From: Crossiella sp. S99.2
GTDB taxonomy: Bacteria > Actinomycetota > Actinomycetes > Mycobacteriales > Pseudonocardiaceae
Assembly (NCBI RefSeq): GCF_023094165.1
Contig: NZ_JALMDK010000004.1
Coordinates: 124,001 to 188,000, forward strand
Direction: 5' to 3'
Length of the DNA stretch: 64,000 nucleotides
In this document: piece by piece, positions 44,263-53,183 of the stretch
How positions within the stretch are numbered: the stretch's first letter is position 1
Layout of the letters: each line of letters begins with the position of its first letter
Notes under the pieces: generated by a model
Seen by the model: only the letters and a program-made list of their open reading frames with translations
Databases searched by the model: none
What the model was told of the DNA's origin: nothing
Position numbers and translations under genes: made by a program

Positions 44263-45207
44263 GTGACCTACCCGCCCCAGCAGCCAGGCCCGTACGGCCA
44301 GCCCGACCCCTACGGCCAGCAGCCGGGTCAGCCGGGCTGGGGGCAGCAGCCGCCGCAGCAGCCCGGCTACCCGCAGCAGCAGCCCGGCCAGCAGCAGCCC
44401 GGCCAGCCGCAGCCCGGTCAGCAGCCGCCCGGGTACCCGCAGACCGGCCCGCAGCCCGGCTTCGGCCAGCAGCCGCCGCCGGGATACGGCCAGCCCGACC
44501 CGCAGCAGCAGGGCTGGGGCCAGCCGGGCCAGCCGGGCCAGCCGCAGGACCCGTACAACCAGGGCTACCAGCAGAACCAGCAGTTCGGCGGCTACCAGCA
44601 GCCGGGCTACCCGGGTGGCCCGACCCCGCCGAGCGGGCCGAACAAGGGCCTGATCGCCGGGATCGCGGTGGCCGCGGTGGTCATCGTGACCGGCGCGGTG
44701 ATCGGCGGCATCTACGCCTTCTCCGGGGACGACCCGACCCCGTCCAACACCGCGGCCGCGCAGACCAGCGAGACCAGCGTGACCGCCACCTCGCGGCCGA
44801 AGCTGACCACCGGCTCGGTGCGGCCGACCACCGGCGGCGGCAGCGTCGCGCCCACCGGCTCCGACACCGGCGGCGGCGGCGACACCGGCGCCGAGGCGGC
44901 CGCGGCCCGCGCGGCGGCGACCGGTTTCGCCGGGGCGTGGCAGAACGACCTGCGCTCCGGCGGCAAGACCCCGGTCTCCGAGTACGCGCCGTTCACCTGC
45001 GCGAAGATGGTGGAGAAGCTGACCAAGAACAAGTCGGAGGGCAAGGTCGTCAAGCACGTCCCGGACGCCACGCTCACCGTGGCCAAGGTGATGGCCATGC
45101 CGACCACCGGGATCGCCTTCATCGACCTCACCGCCGCCGGCCAGACCCCCGCGAAGCAGCAGCTGTCCCTGGCCAAGGAGGAAGCGGGCTGGAAGGTCTG
45201 CGAGTGA
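44263..45207 (+). CDS. Gln/Pro-rich single-pass membrane protein
   Basis: A 314-residue protein starting at GTG 44263, with AGGAG six bases upstream. About 120 N-terminal residues are Gln/Pro/Gly/Tyr-rich (QQPGQPGWGQQPPQQPGYP type) and cytoplasmic. One TM helix follows (LIAGIAVAAVVIVTGAVIGG), then a Thr/Ser/Gly linker and a C-terminal external domain with two Cys (FTCAKMVEKL and the terminal KVCE). The layout resembles envelope proteins with DUF4878/lipocalin-like outer domains, but the family is not certain. It is co-directional with heme oxygenase (123-base gap) and LysR (24-base gap). Confidence 0.75.
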   Translation: MTYPPQQPGPYGQPDPYGQQPGQPGWGQQPPQQPGYPQQQPGQQQPGQPQPGQQPPGYPQTGPQPGFGQQPPPGYGQPDPQQQGWGQPGQPGQPQDPYNQGYQQNQQFGGYQQPGYPGGPTPPSGPNKGLIAGIAVAAVVIVTGAVIGGIYAFSGDDPTPSNTAAAQTSETSVTATSRPKLTTGSVRPTTGGGSVAPTGSDTGGGGDTGAEAAAARAAATGFAGAWQNDLRSGGKTPVSEYAPFTCAKMVEKLTKNKSEGKVVKHVPDATLTVAKVMAMPTTGIAFIDLTAAGQTPAKQQLSLAKEEAGWKVCE

Positions 45208-45231
45208 CCCATCGCGGCGAGGGCTGAGGTC

Positions 45232-46140
45232 GTGCTCGACCTCCGCCGCCTGCGGATGCTGCGGGCGCTGGCCGACCACGGCACGGTGACGGCGGCCGCG
45301 GACGCGTTGTACGTGACGCCGTCCGCGGTCTCCCAGCACCTGGCCGCGCTGGAGACCGAGGTCGGCCAGCCGCTCCTGGAACGCCGCGGCAGGCGGGTCC
45401 GGCTCACCGCCGCCGGCGAGCTGTTGCTCAGTCACACCAACACGATCCTGGCCGAACTCGAACGCGCCGAGGCCGCACTGGCCGCGCACGCCAGCGGCCA
45501 GAACGGCGAGATCGTGGTGGCCGCCTTCGCCAGCGCCATCGGCCTGCTGGTCGCGCCCACCATCGCCGCGCTGCGCGAACGCGCGCCCGGTGTGCTGGTG
45601 CGGGTGCGCGACGCCGAAGGCCACGAGAGCCTGCCGATGCTGATGGACGGCGGCGTCGACCTGGCGGTCGCGGTGGAATACCGCGGCGCGCCCCGCGAGG
45701 ACGACGAACGGGTGGCCAGGGTCGCCCTCTACGCCGAACCCTTCGACGCCGTGCTCTCCGCCGCCCACCCCCTCGCCCAGGCCGCCGAAGTCCCCCTGGC
45801 GGAGCTGGCGGGCGAGGACTGGATCAGCCCCTCCCCCGGCAACCCGGTCTACGACGTGGTCCGGCTGGCCTGCGAACACGCCGGGATCACACCGCGGATC
45901 GCGCACTACTCCGCCGATTTCCGCGCCACCGCCGCACTGGCCGGCGCGGGCGCGGGAGTGGCGCTGGTGCCGCGCACCGCGCTGTACGGGGTGCGGCTGA
46001 CCGGCGCGGTCACCCGGCCCCTGGTCGCGCCGGCCCCGGTGCGCCGGGTCTTCGCCGCCATCCGCCGCGGCGCCGAGACGCGGCCACTGGTGCAGGCAAC
46101 CCTGGCCGAACTGCGCCGCACCGCCGAGGGACTCGGCTGA
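45232..46140 (+). CDS. LysR-family transcriptional regulator
   Basis: A 302-residue LTTR with an N-terminal winged HTH (LRMLRALADHGTVTAAADAL, then VTPSAVSQHLAALETEVGQP) and a C-terminal periplasmic-binding-like sensor domain (about 90-300). GTG 45232 is the start. LysR genes usually control a divergent neighbour, but all nearby genes here are co-directional, so the target is unclear. Confidence 0.92.
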   Translation: MLDLRRLRMLRALADHGTVTAAADALYVTPSAVSQHLAALETEVGQPLLERRGRRVRLTAAGELLLSHTNTILAELERAEAALAAHASGQNGEIVVAAFASAIGLLVAPTIAALRERAPGVLVRVRDAEGHESLPMLMDGGVDLAVAVEYRGAPREDDERVARVALYAEPFDAVLSAAHPLAQAAEVPLAELAGEDWISPSPGNPVYDVVRLACEHAGITPRIAHYSADFRATAALAGAGAGVALVPRTALYGVRLTGAVTRPLVAPAPVRRVFAAIRRGAETRPLVQATLAELRRTAEGLG

Positions 46141-46201
46141 ATCAAGATCGACTACTCTGGGGCGACCGTCCACGGTGGACGGTCAGCTCGGAGGAAAACC
46201 C

Positions 46202-46591
46202 ATGCCACGCCGCCTGTTCCCGTTCCTCGCCGCCACCGCCCTGCTGATGATCAGCCCGGGAGTGGCCGCCGCCGACCCGTCCGGGCCACCGGTCCTGGAC
46301 TGCAAGGCGTCCTGGTACGGCGTGGAAGGTCAACCCGATCGGATGACCGCCTACGGGGAGAAATTCGACCGGCTGGCCCTGACCACCGGGGCCCGCGACT
46401 GGGGCCACAACACGCTGCTGCGGGTCACCTGGACCGGCGCCGAGAAGTCGGTGCAGGTGCGGGTCAACGATTTCAGCCCCAACGCCGAGGCCCACCCGGA
46501 CCGCTGCGTGAACCTCACCTGGGCCGCCTTCGGCGCCCTCGCCCCGCAGTCGGCGGGAGTGTTGCCGGTGCGCGTCGAACGGCTCAACTGA
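46202..46591 (+). CDS. Secreted double-psi beta-barrel (RlpA-like) protein
   Basis: A 129-residue exported protein. ATG 46202 follows CGGAGGAAAA. A Sec signal peptide (PRRLFPFLAATALLMISPGVAAA) is followed by a double-psi beta-barrel. Its conserved elements are KASWYGVEGQPDRMTAYGE and VRVNDFSP, carrying the Asp found in RlpA/expansin barrels, and two Cys (LDCKAS, DRCVNL) probably pair. Such barrels bind or cleave peptidoglycan. No SPOR domain is present. Confidence 0.82.
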   Translation: MPRRLFPFLAATALLMISPGVAAADPSGPPVLDCKASWYGVEGQPDRMTAYGEKFDRLALTTGARDWGHNTLLRVTWTGAEKSVQVRVNDFSPNAEAHPDRCVNLTWAAFGALAPQSAGVLPVRVERLN

Positions 46592-46632
46592 CACATCACT
46601 GCCTCGCTACTCGGTATGGTCGGGGGCAGGGG

Positions 46633-47841
46633 GTGGTGACCACGGAACTCGCGGAAAGCCTGCGGATCATGCCGGGAGTGCGCTCGACGCGCAGGCCGGT
46701 GACACCCGGCAGCCTGGCCGGATTCGCGCTCAGCCACGTCCGGGCGGACCCACTGCCCGCTGCCCCGCCACCGATCCTGATCCTGCCCGGCGGCCCCGGC
46801 CTGGCCTCGGTGCTGCCCTACGTCGGGCATCGCGCCGTGGCCACCGCGCGATGCCTGGACGTGGTGATGGTCGAACACCGCGGTGTCGGCCTGTCCCGCA
46901 CCGACGACAGCGGCCAGGACCTGCCCCTGGCAGCCATGACCGTCACCCAGGTGGTCGACGACCTCGCCGCCGTGCTCGACGATCTTGACCTCGATCGGGT
47001 GGTGGTCTACGGCTGTTCCTACGGCACCTACCTGGCCCAGGGCTTCGGCGTCCGGCATCCGCACCGGGTCGCCGGGATGGTGCTGGACTCGCCGATGCTC
47101 ACCGCGCACGACGGCCGGGTGCAACGCGCCGAACTGCGCCGCCGCTACCTCGACGGCGCGGACCCGGACACCGCGCCCGCCGCGCGGATCCTGCGCGAAC
47201 TGGTGGCCGCCGGCCGCCTGGATCCCGCGCAGACCGGCGATGTCATCCAGCTGGTGCACGAGTACGGCGGCCCGCGGCTGGTCCGGCGGCTCCTGGAACG
47301 GATCGCCGCCGGGCACGGGGACCGGCTGTGGCGGTGGCTGCACGGGCTCGGCAACCGGGAGATCACCGAGAACAAGCCGGGTGTGATGGAGTTCGACCTC
47401 GCCGGTGCGATCGCCTTCCGCGAACTCGGCTACGCCCCCGAACCCGACGGCCTGCCCCTGGATGTCAACCTGTCCTTCGCCAAGCGCGCCAAGGACTTCC
47501 CGCCCTTCACCGGCGAACCCTTCGACCTGCCGGCCGAACTGCCCGGCTTCGACTGGCCGGTCGCGGTGCTCTCCGGCGAACGCGATGTGCGCACGCCCAG
47601 GGTCATCGCGGCCCAGATCGCCGACCTGGTCCCGGACGGAATCCTGGTGCCGTTCACCGGGATCGGCCACAGCATCCTGGACTCGCACCCCTCGGCCGCG
47701 CTCATCGCCGCCGCCGCGGTCGCCACCGGCGCGCACCGGCGGCTGCCCACGATGGCCGGCCGGCTCGGCTCGATCCCCCGCCCGGCCCGCAGCCGCGCGC
47801 TGGAACTGATGTTGCACGCCCGCCTCACCCTGCCCTGGTAA
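46633..47841 (+). CDS. Alpha/beta hydrolase (proline-iminopeptidase-like)
   Basis: A 402-residue alpha/beta-hydrolase. The oxyanion region is LILPGGPGLAS, VMVEHRGVGLSRTD follows, and the nucleophile elbow is YGCSYGTYLA with Ser. An acid in LSGERDVRTP and a C-terminal His in TGIGHSILDSHP complete the triad. The HGGPG-like and D/E-x-RG motifs resemble prolyl aminopeptidases and related TAP-type hydrolases. GTG 46633 is the start. No signal peptide is seen, so it should be cytoplasmic. The substrate is unknown. Confidence 0.88.
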   Translation: MVTTELAESLRIMPGVRSTRRPVTPGSLAGFALSHVRADPLPAAPPPILILPGGPGLASVLPYVGHRAVATARCLDVVMVEHRGVGLSRTDDSGQDLPLAAMTVTQVVDDLAAVLDDLDLDRVVVYGCSYGTYLAQGFGVRHPHRVAGMVLDSPMLTAHDGRVQRAELRRRYLDGADPDTAPAARILRELVAAGRLDPAQTGDVIQLVHEYGGPRLVRRLLERIAAGHGDRLWRWLHGLGNREITENKPGVMEFDLAGAIAFRELGYAPEPDGLPLDVNLSFAKRAKDFPPFTGEPFDLPAELPGFDWPVAVLSGERDVRTPRVIAAQIADLVPDGILVPFTGIGHSILDSHPSAALIAAAAVATGAHRRLPTMAGRLGSIPRPARSRALELMLHARLTLPW

Positions 47842-47883
47842 TTGGGTGGCGCGATCCGGGTGCGCGGCCGACCATGACCGCTC

Positions 47884-49197
47884 GTGTCCGACCAACGATC
47901 CGGCTGGCGAGCCCGCATCGCCGCGCTGCGCATGGACTTCAGTCCGCTTCGCGTGTCCAGGGACTACCGGTATCTGACGTTCTCGGGCGCGATCACCATG
48001 TTCGGCAGCTATGTCACCTTCGTCGCGGTGCCGATCCAGATGAAGGAACTCACCGGTTCCCCCGCCGCGGTCGGCCTGGTCGCGCTGGCCGAGTTCATCC
48101 CGATGGTGCTGTGCGGCCTCTACGGCGGCGCGCTGGCCGACGCCCTGGACCGGCGGAAAATCGTGGTCTGGTGCGAGGTCGGCCTGATGGTCTGCACCGG
48201 GGGCCTGCTGCTCAACGCGATGCTGCCCACTCCGCAGGTCTGGGTGCTTTACGTGGTCGCGGCGGGCGTGGCCTCCTTCGACGCGTTGCAACGCCCCAGC
48301 CTGGACGGCCTCGTCCCGCGGTACCTGCCGCATTCGATGATGGCCTCCGCGGGCGCGCTCAACTCGCTGCGCTGGAACTTCGGCGCCATCGCCGGACCGG
48401 CCCTGGGCGGGCTGCTGGTCCAGTTCGCCGGATTCCAGTGGGCCTACTTCCTGGACATGCTCACCTTCGGCCTGTCCCTGTTGCTGCTCCTGCGCATGCG
48501 GGCCTCCCCGCCCACCGAGAAGGCCGAGGCGGCCGGTCTGCGCAGCATCGCCACCGGCATCCGCTACGCCGCCACCCGCCCCGACCTGGCGGGCACCTAC
48601 CTGGTCGACATCGTCGCGATGGCCATGGCCATGCCCCAGGCGCTGTTCCCGTTCCTGGTGGACCGCCTGCAAGCCCCCTGGGCGCTGGGCCTGATGTACT
48701 CCGCGGGCGCGGTGGGCGCGCTGCTCGCGGCGCTGACCTCGGGCTGGACCAGCAAGGTGCACCGGCACGGCCTGGCCGTCATCCTGGCCGCCGCGGCCTG
48801 GGGCGCGGTGATGGCGGTTGCCGGGCTGACCACCAGTCTGTGGCTGGTGCTGGTCTGCCTGGTCCTGGCCGGGGTGTTCGACATGATCAGCGGCCTGTTC
48901 CGGTCGGTCATCTGGAACCAGTCCATCCCGGACGAGCTACGCGGGCGGCTGGCCGGGATCGAACTGCTGTCGTACTCGGCTGGCCCGATGCTCGGCAACG
49001 CCCGCGCCGGGCTGATGGCCCAGTGGACCGGCGTGCCCACCGCCATCATCAGCGGCGGCCTGCTCTGCACGGCCGGCGTCGCGGCACTGGCCGCGGCCCT
49101 GCCCAAGTTCCGCCGCTACGACGCCCGCACAGACGAACACGTCCTCCGCGAAGCCGCCCGCCGCCAGGCCGCGACCACCCCCGGCGCCAGCCCATAA
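47884..49197 (+). CDS. MFS transporter (EntS-like)
   Basis: A 437-residue, 12-TM major facilitator of the MFS_3 group, which includes siderophore and drug exporters. Typical parts are DYRYLTFSGAITMFGSYVTF, the loop 2-3 motif GGALADALDRRKIVVWCEV and the second-half start DLAGTYLVDIVAMAMAMPQALFPFLV. GTG 47884 is the start, 42 bases after the hydrolase, so they may be co-transcribed. A dispersed palindromic repeat follows it. Confidence 0.9.
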   Translation: MSDQRSGWRARIAALRMDFSPLRVSRDYRYLTFSGAITMFGSYVTFVAVPIQMKELTGSPAAVGLVALAEFIPMVLCGLYGGALADALDRRKIVVWCEVGLMVCTGGLLLNAMLPTPQVWVLYVVAAGVASFDALQRPSLDGLVPRYLPHSMMASAGALNSLRWNFGAIAGPALGGLLVQFAGFQWAYFLDMLTFGLSLLLLLRMRASPPTEKAEAAGLRSIATGIRYAATRPDLAGTYLVDIVAMAMAMPQALFPFLVDRLQAPWALGLMYSAGAVGALLAALTSGWTSKVHRHGLAVILAAAAWGAVMAVAGLTTSLWLVLVCLVLAGVFDMISGLFRSVIWNQSIPDELRGRLAGIELLSYSAGPMLGNARAGLMAQWTGVPTAIISGGLLCTAGVAALAAALPKFRRYDARTDEHVLREAARRQAATTPGASP

Positions 49198-49206
49198 CCC
49201 ACCCAA

Positions 49207-49273
49207 CGTCGAGTTGGCCCAAGTCGTACGCCTGGTTGGCCAAACCGGGCGTACCGGTTGGGCCAACTCGACG
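49207..49273. repeat. Nested palindromic intergenic repeat
   Basis: A perfect 16-bp outer stem (49207-49222 with 49258-49273) encloses a second imperfect hairpin built on GTACGCC/GGGCGTAC. The arms contain TTGGCCCAA and its complement, as in the copies at 29877-29943 and 39640-39690. It lies just after the MFS stop and probably acts as a terminator. The rest of 49274-49377 shows no gene. Confidence 0.72.
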
Positions 49274-49377
49274 GCGGCGCGGGCGGCCGGTCGTCTCCCG
49301 ACCCACCGCGATTGGGGGATGGCCACCCACCGGCTCCCGACGGATACTGTCCGTGATCGCGGGAGTCCGGAGGGCCG

Positions 49378-50082
49378 ATGACCAGCGAGCCACCCCGGTT
49401 GTGCACCGCGGACGAACGCCTCGCCTACATCGCCGGGCTGCGCGCGGGCACCGCCGCGATCCGGGGGATCTCCCCGGTGCTCGGCAGGCTCGCCGGTCAC
49501 TGCCCGGCCGGGCGGGCCGAGCCGGACGACGAATCCGCGGTGATGGTGCCGTTCCTGGTCGTCGACGAGCAGGACTGGCGGCGGGCCACCACCGGCGAAC
49601 CGCTGTCCCGGCTGATCTCCCTGCTGCATCGCGAGGGCGGCTTCTGGCTGGCCGAGAACCTGGACGGCCGGGTGCGCTGGTGCGCCGCCCCGGTCGGCGC
49701 GGTCACCGAGGACGGCGTGCACCTGGACCCGGACACCGGCGAGGTGATCACGCCCTGGCTGCGCCTGGACATCACCTGCACCGGGCCCTGGCACGGCAGT
49801 TTCGCCTTCTCCGCACCGGCCACCGACCTCGCGCCCGAACTGTGGTTGCTGGGCGGCTCACCGGTGTTCGGGATCGTCACCGAACCCCTGGGACGGCCCG
49901 GCGCCGGGCGGCGGACGCCGGTGCTGGACCTGGACACCTTCGAGATCCGGCTCAACCGCAGCCTGCACCTGCGGGCGGATCCACCGCGCTCGGTGCGCCA
50001 GCTGGTGATCGACTCGGGCTGGCCGGGGGCCGAGCAGCTCGCCGGACTGGCCGGGTTCAGCGGCGCGGACTGGCCGTTCTGA
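49378..50082 (+). CDS. Conserved-looking protein of unknown function
   Basis: A 234-residue soluble protein starting at ATG 49378, directly after GAGGGCCG. I recognise no family. It is Trp- and Pro-containing, with no signal peptide or TM helix, and has regions such as ADERLAYIAGLRAGTAAIRG (helical) and repeated beta-like segments in the middle. Codon use looks native. Its 3' end overlaps the convergent STAND-like gene by 26 bases (50057-50082), an unusually long antisense overlap. Confidence 0.65.
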   Translation: MTSEPPRLCTADERLAYIAGLRAGTAAIRGISPVLGRLAGHCPAGRAEPDDESAVMVPFLVVDEQDWRRATTGEPLSRLISLLHREGGFWLAENLDGRVRWCAAPVGAVTEDGVHLDPDTGEVITPWLRLDITCTGPWHGSFAFSAPATDLAPELWLLGGSPVFGIVTEPLGRPGAGRRTPVLDLDTFEIRLNRSLHLRADPPRSVRQLVIDSGWPGAEQLAGLAGFSGADWPF

Positions 50083-51745
50083 ACAGCAGCAGCGTGCAGC
50101 CGGTCAGGGTGGCCAGGGCGGCGGACTGGAACAGGGCGAACAGGGTCGCGCCGCCGCCGAGCACCGCCACCGAGCTGCCCACGTAGGTGAAGTTGTCGCC
50201 CAGCAGCAGGGATCCCAGGAACAGGAACAGTTCCGGCACGGCGAAGGCGAGCAGCGCGGCCGGGATGAAGGCGCGCAGGCGCGGGCCGGTGACCGTGGTG
50301 AGCGCGACCAGCAGGCAGAGTCCGCCGAGCGCGGCGTACGGGAGCAGCGCGCCGAGTGCGCCGGCGCGGGTGATGAGGCTGGCGGTGCTGTACCCGCTGG
50401 GGATGGCCACGAACAGCAGGATGAACTGGGCGGCCAAGGCGATGATCACGCCGTAGGCCAAGGGGCGCCGGCTGGGTGGCAGAAGCGGTGGGCGGTGCGG
50501 GCGGGGCAGCGGGGCCAGGCGCAGGATCAGCAGGGCGATAAAGGCGGCCACCGCCAGGAACTGGAGCCAGCCGAGGATGTCGCCGCGGGCGTGGATGGAG
50601 GTCAGCGCGTCGGCCACCGAGCCCAGGGCGCTGCCCGCGGCCAGGCCCAGGCCGAGTCGCGCCCGGTCGCCGTCGCGGCGGAACCAGGTCAGGCCCAGGC
50701 CGAGCAGGGTGAACCGGGCGGCCAGGTAGACCACGGCCAGCAGGGTGGCGATGCCGAGGGTCTCGGTCCAGACCGCGACGGTGGTGGCGGACATGGCGAC
50801 CGCGGCGATCGGCAGCAGCGCCGGGTTGTGCGCTGCGGCCAGGGAAATCCGCGGCTGACTGTCCGATGTGGACACTTGGCGGCGCCACTCCTGGACGGCG
50901 GCGAGTTTGCCCGCCAGGTCCGGGATGCGGGACAGGCCGAGGCGTTCCTCCAGGCCCGCGGTGAGGGTGGCCAGGGGCATGGTGGCGGCGTAGGGGCCGA
51001 GGATGTGCAGCGCGGCGGGCAGCCGGCCGCACAGCAGGGCCAGCTCGTCGACGGGTTCGGCGGCCAGGCGGTCCGCGCCCAGGTAGGGGGCGAGCAGTTC
51101 GCGGGCGGCGGGGGCGTCGAGGGTGTCCAGGACCAGGGGCCGGGCGCCGTGGGTGGCGTAGAGATCGGGCAGCGACCGGCGGGCGGTGACCACCGCGAAC
51201 GCGGCCGGGCCAGTGGGTAGCAGCGGGCGGACCTGGTCGGCGTCGCGGGCGTCGTCCAGCACCACCAGGATCCGCCGGTCGGCGACCAGTTCGCGGTACA
51301 GGCCCAGCCGGGAGTCGTGATCCGGGGGAATCCGCTCGACGCCGAACGCTTCCAGGAACCGGTGCAGCACGTGGTCGGCCCGCACCGGTGGCGCGTCCGC
51401 CGAACCGCGCAGGTCCGCGTACAGGCAGCCGTCCGGGAACTCCGCGGCGACCTGGTGCGCCCAGTGCAGCGCCAGCGCGGAGCGCCCCACCCCCGGCGCG
51501 TCCTGGACCCCCGACACCACCGCCACCCGCGCCCCCGCCGCACGCACTCCGGTCAGCGCGGCCAGTTCCCGTGCCCGGCCGACCAGGTGACCGGCGATCC
51601 CGGGCAGTTGCCTGGGCACCCGCGGCGGTGGCGCGCCCGGCCCGACGTGGAGGTCGCCGTGCACATCCCTGATCTGCCAGGCGTTCCCGCCCACCGTGCC
51701 GCTCAGCTCGTTGTTGCTGTCCCCGGCGGCCTTGTCCTCGGTCAC
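50057..51745 (-). CDS. NB-ARC/STAND-like protein with degenerate P-loop and membrane domain
   Basis: A 562-residue protein. Residues 12-34 (NNELSGTVGGNAWQIRD and HGDLHVG) are a short tag of the SG-x-V-x-G-x3-Q type seen at the N-terminus of many actinobacterial NB-ARC proteins. An NB-ARC-like NTPase region follows. Its P-loop reads DAPGVGRSALALHWAH, with Asp for the first Gly and Arg88 for the Walker lysine, while Walker B (ILVVLDDARD) is kept. From about residue 325 there are some seven or eight TM helices instead of the usual winged helix and TPR/WD repeats. It may be a nucleotide-independent or regulatory STAND relative. GTG 51745 is the start. Confidence 0.78.
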   Translation of the reverse strand: MTEDKAAGDSNNELSGTVGGNAWQIRDVHGDLHVGPGAPPPRVPRQLPGIAGHLVGRARELAALTGVRAAGARVAVVSGVQDAPGVGRSALALHWAHQVAAEFPDGCLYADLRGSADAPPVRADHVLHRFLEAFGVERIPPDHDSRLGLYRELVADRRILVVLDDARDADQVRPLLPTGPAAFAVVTARRSLPDLYATHGARPLVLDTLDAPAARELLAPYLGADRLAAEPVDELALLCGRLPAALHILGPYAATMPLATLTAGLEERLGLSRIPDLAGKLAAVQEWRRQVSTSDSQPRISLAAAHNPALLPIAAVAMSATTVAVWTETLGIATLLAVVYLAARFTLLGLGLTWFRRDGDRARLGLGLAAGSALGSVADALTSIHARGDILGWLQFLAVAAFIALLILRLAPLPRPHRPPLLPPSRRPLAYGVIIALAAQFILLFVAIPSGYSTASLITRAGALGALLPYAALGGLCLLVALTTVTGPRLRAFIPAALLAFAVPELFLFLGSLLLGDNFTYVGSSVAVLGGGATLFALFQSAALATLTGCTLLLFRTASPRR

Positions 51746-51899
51746 CCGCAGCTCTCCCCACTCGTGCGCTCACCCTCTGCATGTCACACGAGAGTGGCGA
51801 ACGCAACACTCAAGCCGCTCATCGCCGCAGAACTGCCGCTGCCCGACAACGCCACCCCGCCCCTCGAACGGGTGATCGAGCACGACTAGGTTGAGCACA

Positions 51900-53183
51900 A
51901 TGTTCTCCTCCGCCAGTTCCACCGGTCCCGGCGAGCCCTGGGCGCGCCCGGCACACCTGGCCGTCGAGCCGCCCGAGACACCCGTGGCGCCGAGCGTGGA
52001 TCCGGACGAGGCCGAGGAGTTCCTGCGCCTGTTCCACGCCGAGCACCCCGACGCCGGCGACGTGGAGACCCGGGTCCGCTGGGTGCGCGCGGAGATCGAA
52101 CTGACCGGCGGCTACCAGCACTCCAGCGCGGAGCTGGCCTTCGGCGCGCGGGTGGCCTGGCGCAACAGCGCGCGCTGTATCGGCCGGTTGTACTGGCGCA
52201 GCATGAAGGTCCGCGACCTGCGCGCGGTGCACAGCGCCGCGGAGATCGCCGCGCAGTGCTTCGAGCACCTGCGGGTGGCGCACAACGACGGCCGGGTGCG
52301 GCCGACCATCACCGTGTTCGCCCCCGACCTGCCCGGCAGGCCGGCGCCGCGGATCTGGAACGAGCAGCTGCTGCGCTACGCCGGCTACCCGGTCGGCGAC
52401 GGCACCGTGCTCGGCGACCCGCGCTACACCGGGTTCACCGCCCAGGTGCTGCGGATGGGCTGGGAACGGCCGCTGCCACGCGGCCCGTTCGACCTGCTGC
52501 CCCTGGTGGTGGAGACCGCCGCGGACGGCCCCCGGCTGTTCGACCTGCCTGCCGATGTGCGGGTGGAGGTGCCGCTGACCCACCCGGACCTGCCCTGGTT
52601 CGGTGAACTGGGCCTGCGCTGGCACGCGGTCCCGGCGATCAGCAACATGACCCTGTCCATCGGCGGCGTCAACTACCCGGCGGCCCCGTTCAACGGCTGG
52701 TACATGGGCACCGAGATCGGCGCCCGCAACCTCGGCGACACCGGCCGCTACGACGCGCTGCCCGAGATCGCCGAGCGGATGCGCCTGGACACCAGCTCGG
52801 AGGCCACCCTGTGGCGGGACCGGGCCCTGGTCGAGATCAACCGCGCGGTGCTGCACTCCTACCAGGTCGCCGGGGTCGCCATCAGCGACCACCACACCGA
52901 ATCGCAGCGGTTCCTGACCCACATCGCCAAGGAGGAGAAGGCGGGGCGCAGCTGCCCCGCTGACTGGAGCTGGATCGTGCCGCCCATGTCCGGCTCGCTC
53001 ACCCCGGTCTTCCACCGCTACTACGAGACCCAGCACCTGCGCCCGGAGTTCACCCTGGACGACGAGGCGGCCCGGCGGGGTCAGCTCGGCACCCCCGAAC
53101 ACTTCGCGACCAGGCCGCATACCGCGGGCATTGCGCCGGACGTGTGGAGTTGGCTGCGCAGGCCGGTCCCGGTCGGCGGCTGA
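51900..53183 (+). CDS. nos: Bacterial nitric oxide synthase (oxygenase domain)
   Basis: A 427-residue NOS oxygenase that makes NO from arginine with an external reductase. The heme-thiolate Cys is Cys93 in WRNSARCIGRLYW. GGVNYPAAPFNGWYMGTEIG provides the substrate Glu-containing motif, and MSGSLTPVFHRYYETQHLRP covers the pterin region. There is no reductase domain, as in other bacterial NOS. ATG 51900 is preferred over TTG 51891. The N-terminus has about 35 extra Pro-rich residues compared with Bacillus NOS. It is divergent from the STAND-like gene (154-base spacer). Confidence 0.96.
   Translation: MFSSASSTGPGEPWARPAHLAVEPPETPVAPSVDPDEAEEFLRLFHAEHPDAGDVETRVRWVRAEIELTGGYQHSSAELAFGARVAWRNSARCIGRLYWRSMKVRDLRAVHSAAEIAAQCFEHLRVAHNDGRVRPTITVFAPDLPGRPAPRIWNEQLLRYAGYPVGDGTVLGDPRYTGFTAQVLRMGWERPLPRGPFDLLPLVVETAADGPRLFDLPADVRVEVPLTHPDLPWFGELGLRWHAVPAISNMTLSIGGVNYPAAPFNGWYMGTEIGARNLGDTGRYDALPEIAERMRLDTSSEATLWRDRALVEINRAVLHSYQVAGVAISDHHTESQRFLTHIAKEEKAGRSCPADWSWIVPPMSGSLTPVFHRYYETQHLRPEFTLDDEAARRGQLGTPEHFATRPHTAGIAPDVWSWLRRPVPVGG

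Noticed and set aside
51794..51889. A 31-codon frame (VANATLKPLIAAEL...) between the STAND-like gene and nos
   Set aside because: No Shine-Dalgarno at usable spacing and no recognisable feature; it lies where the divergent promoters must be. It could be a leader peptide, but evidence is too weak.
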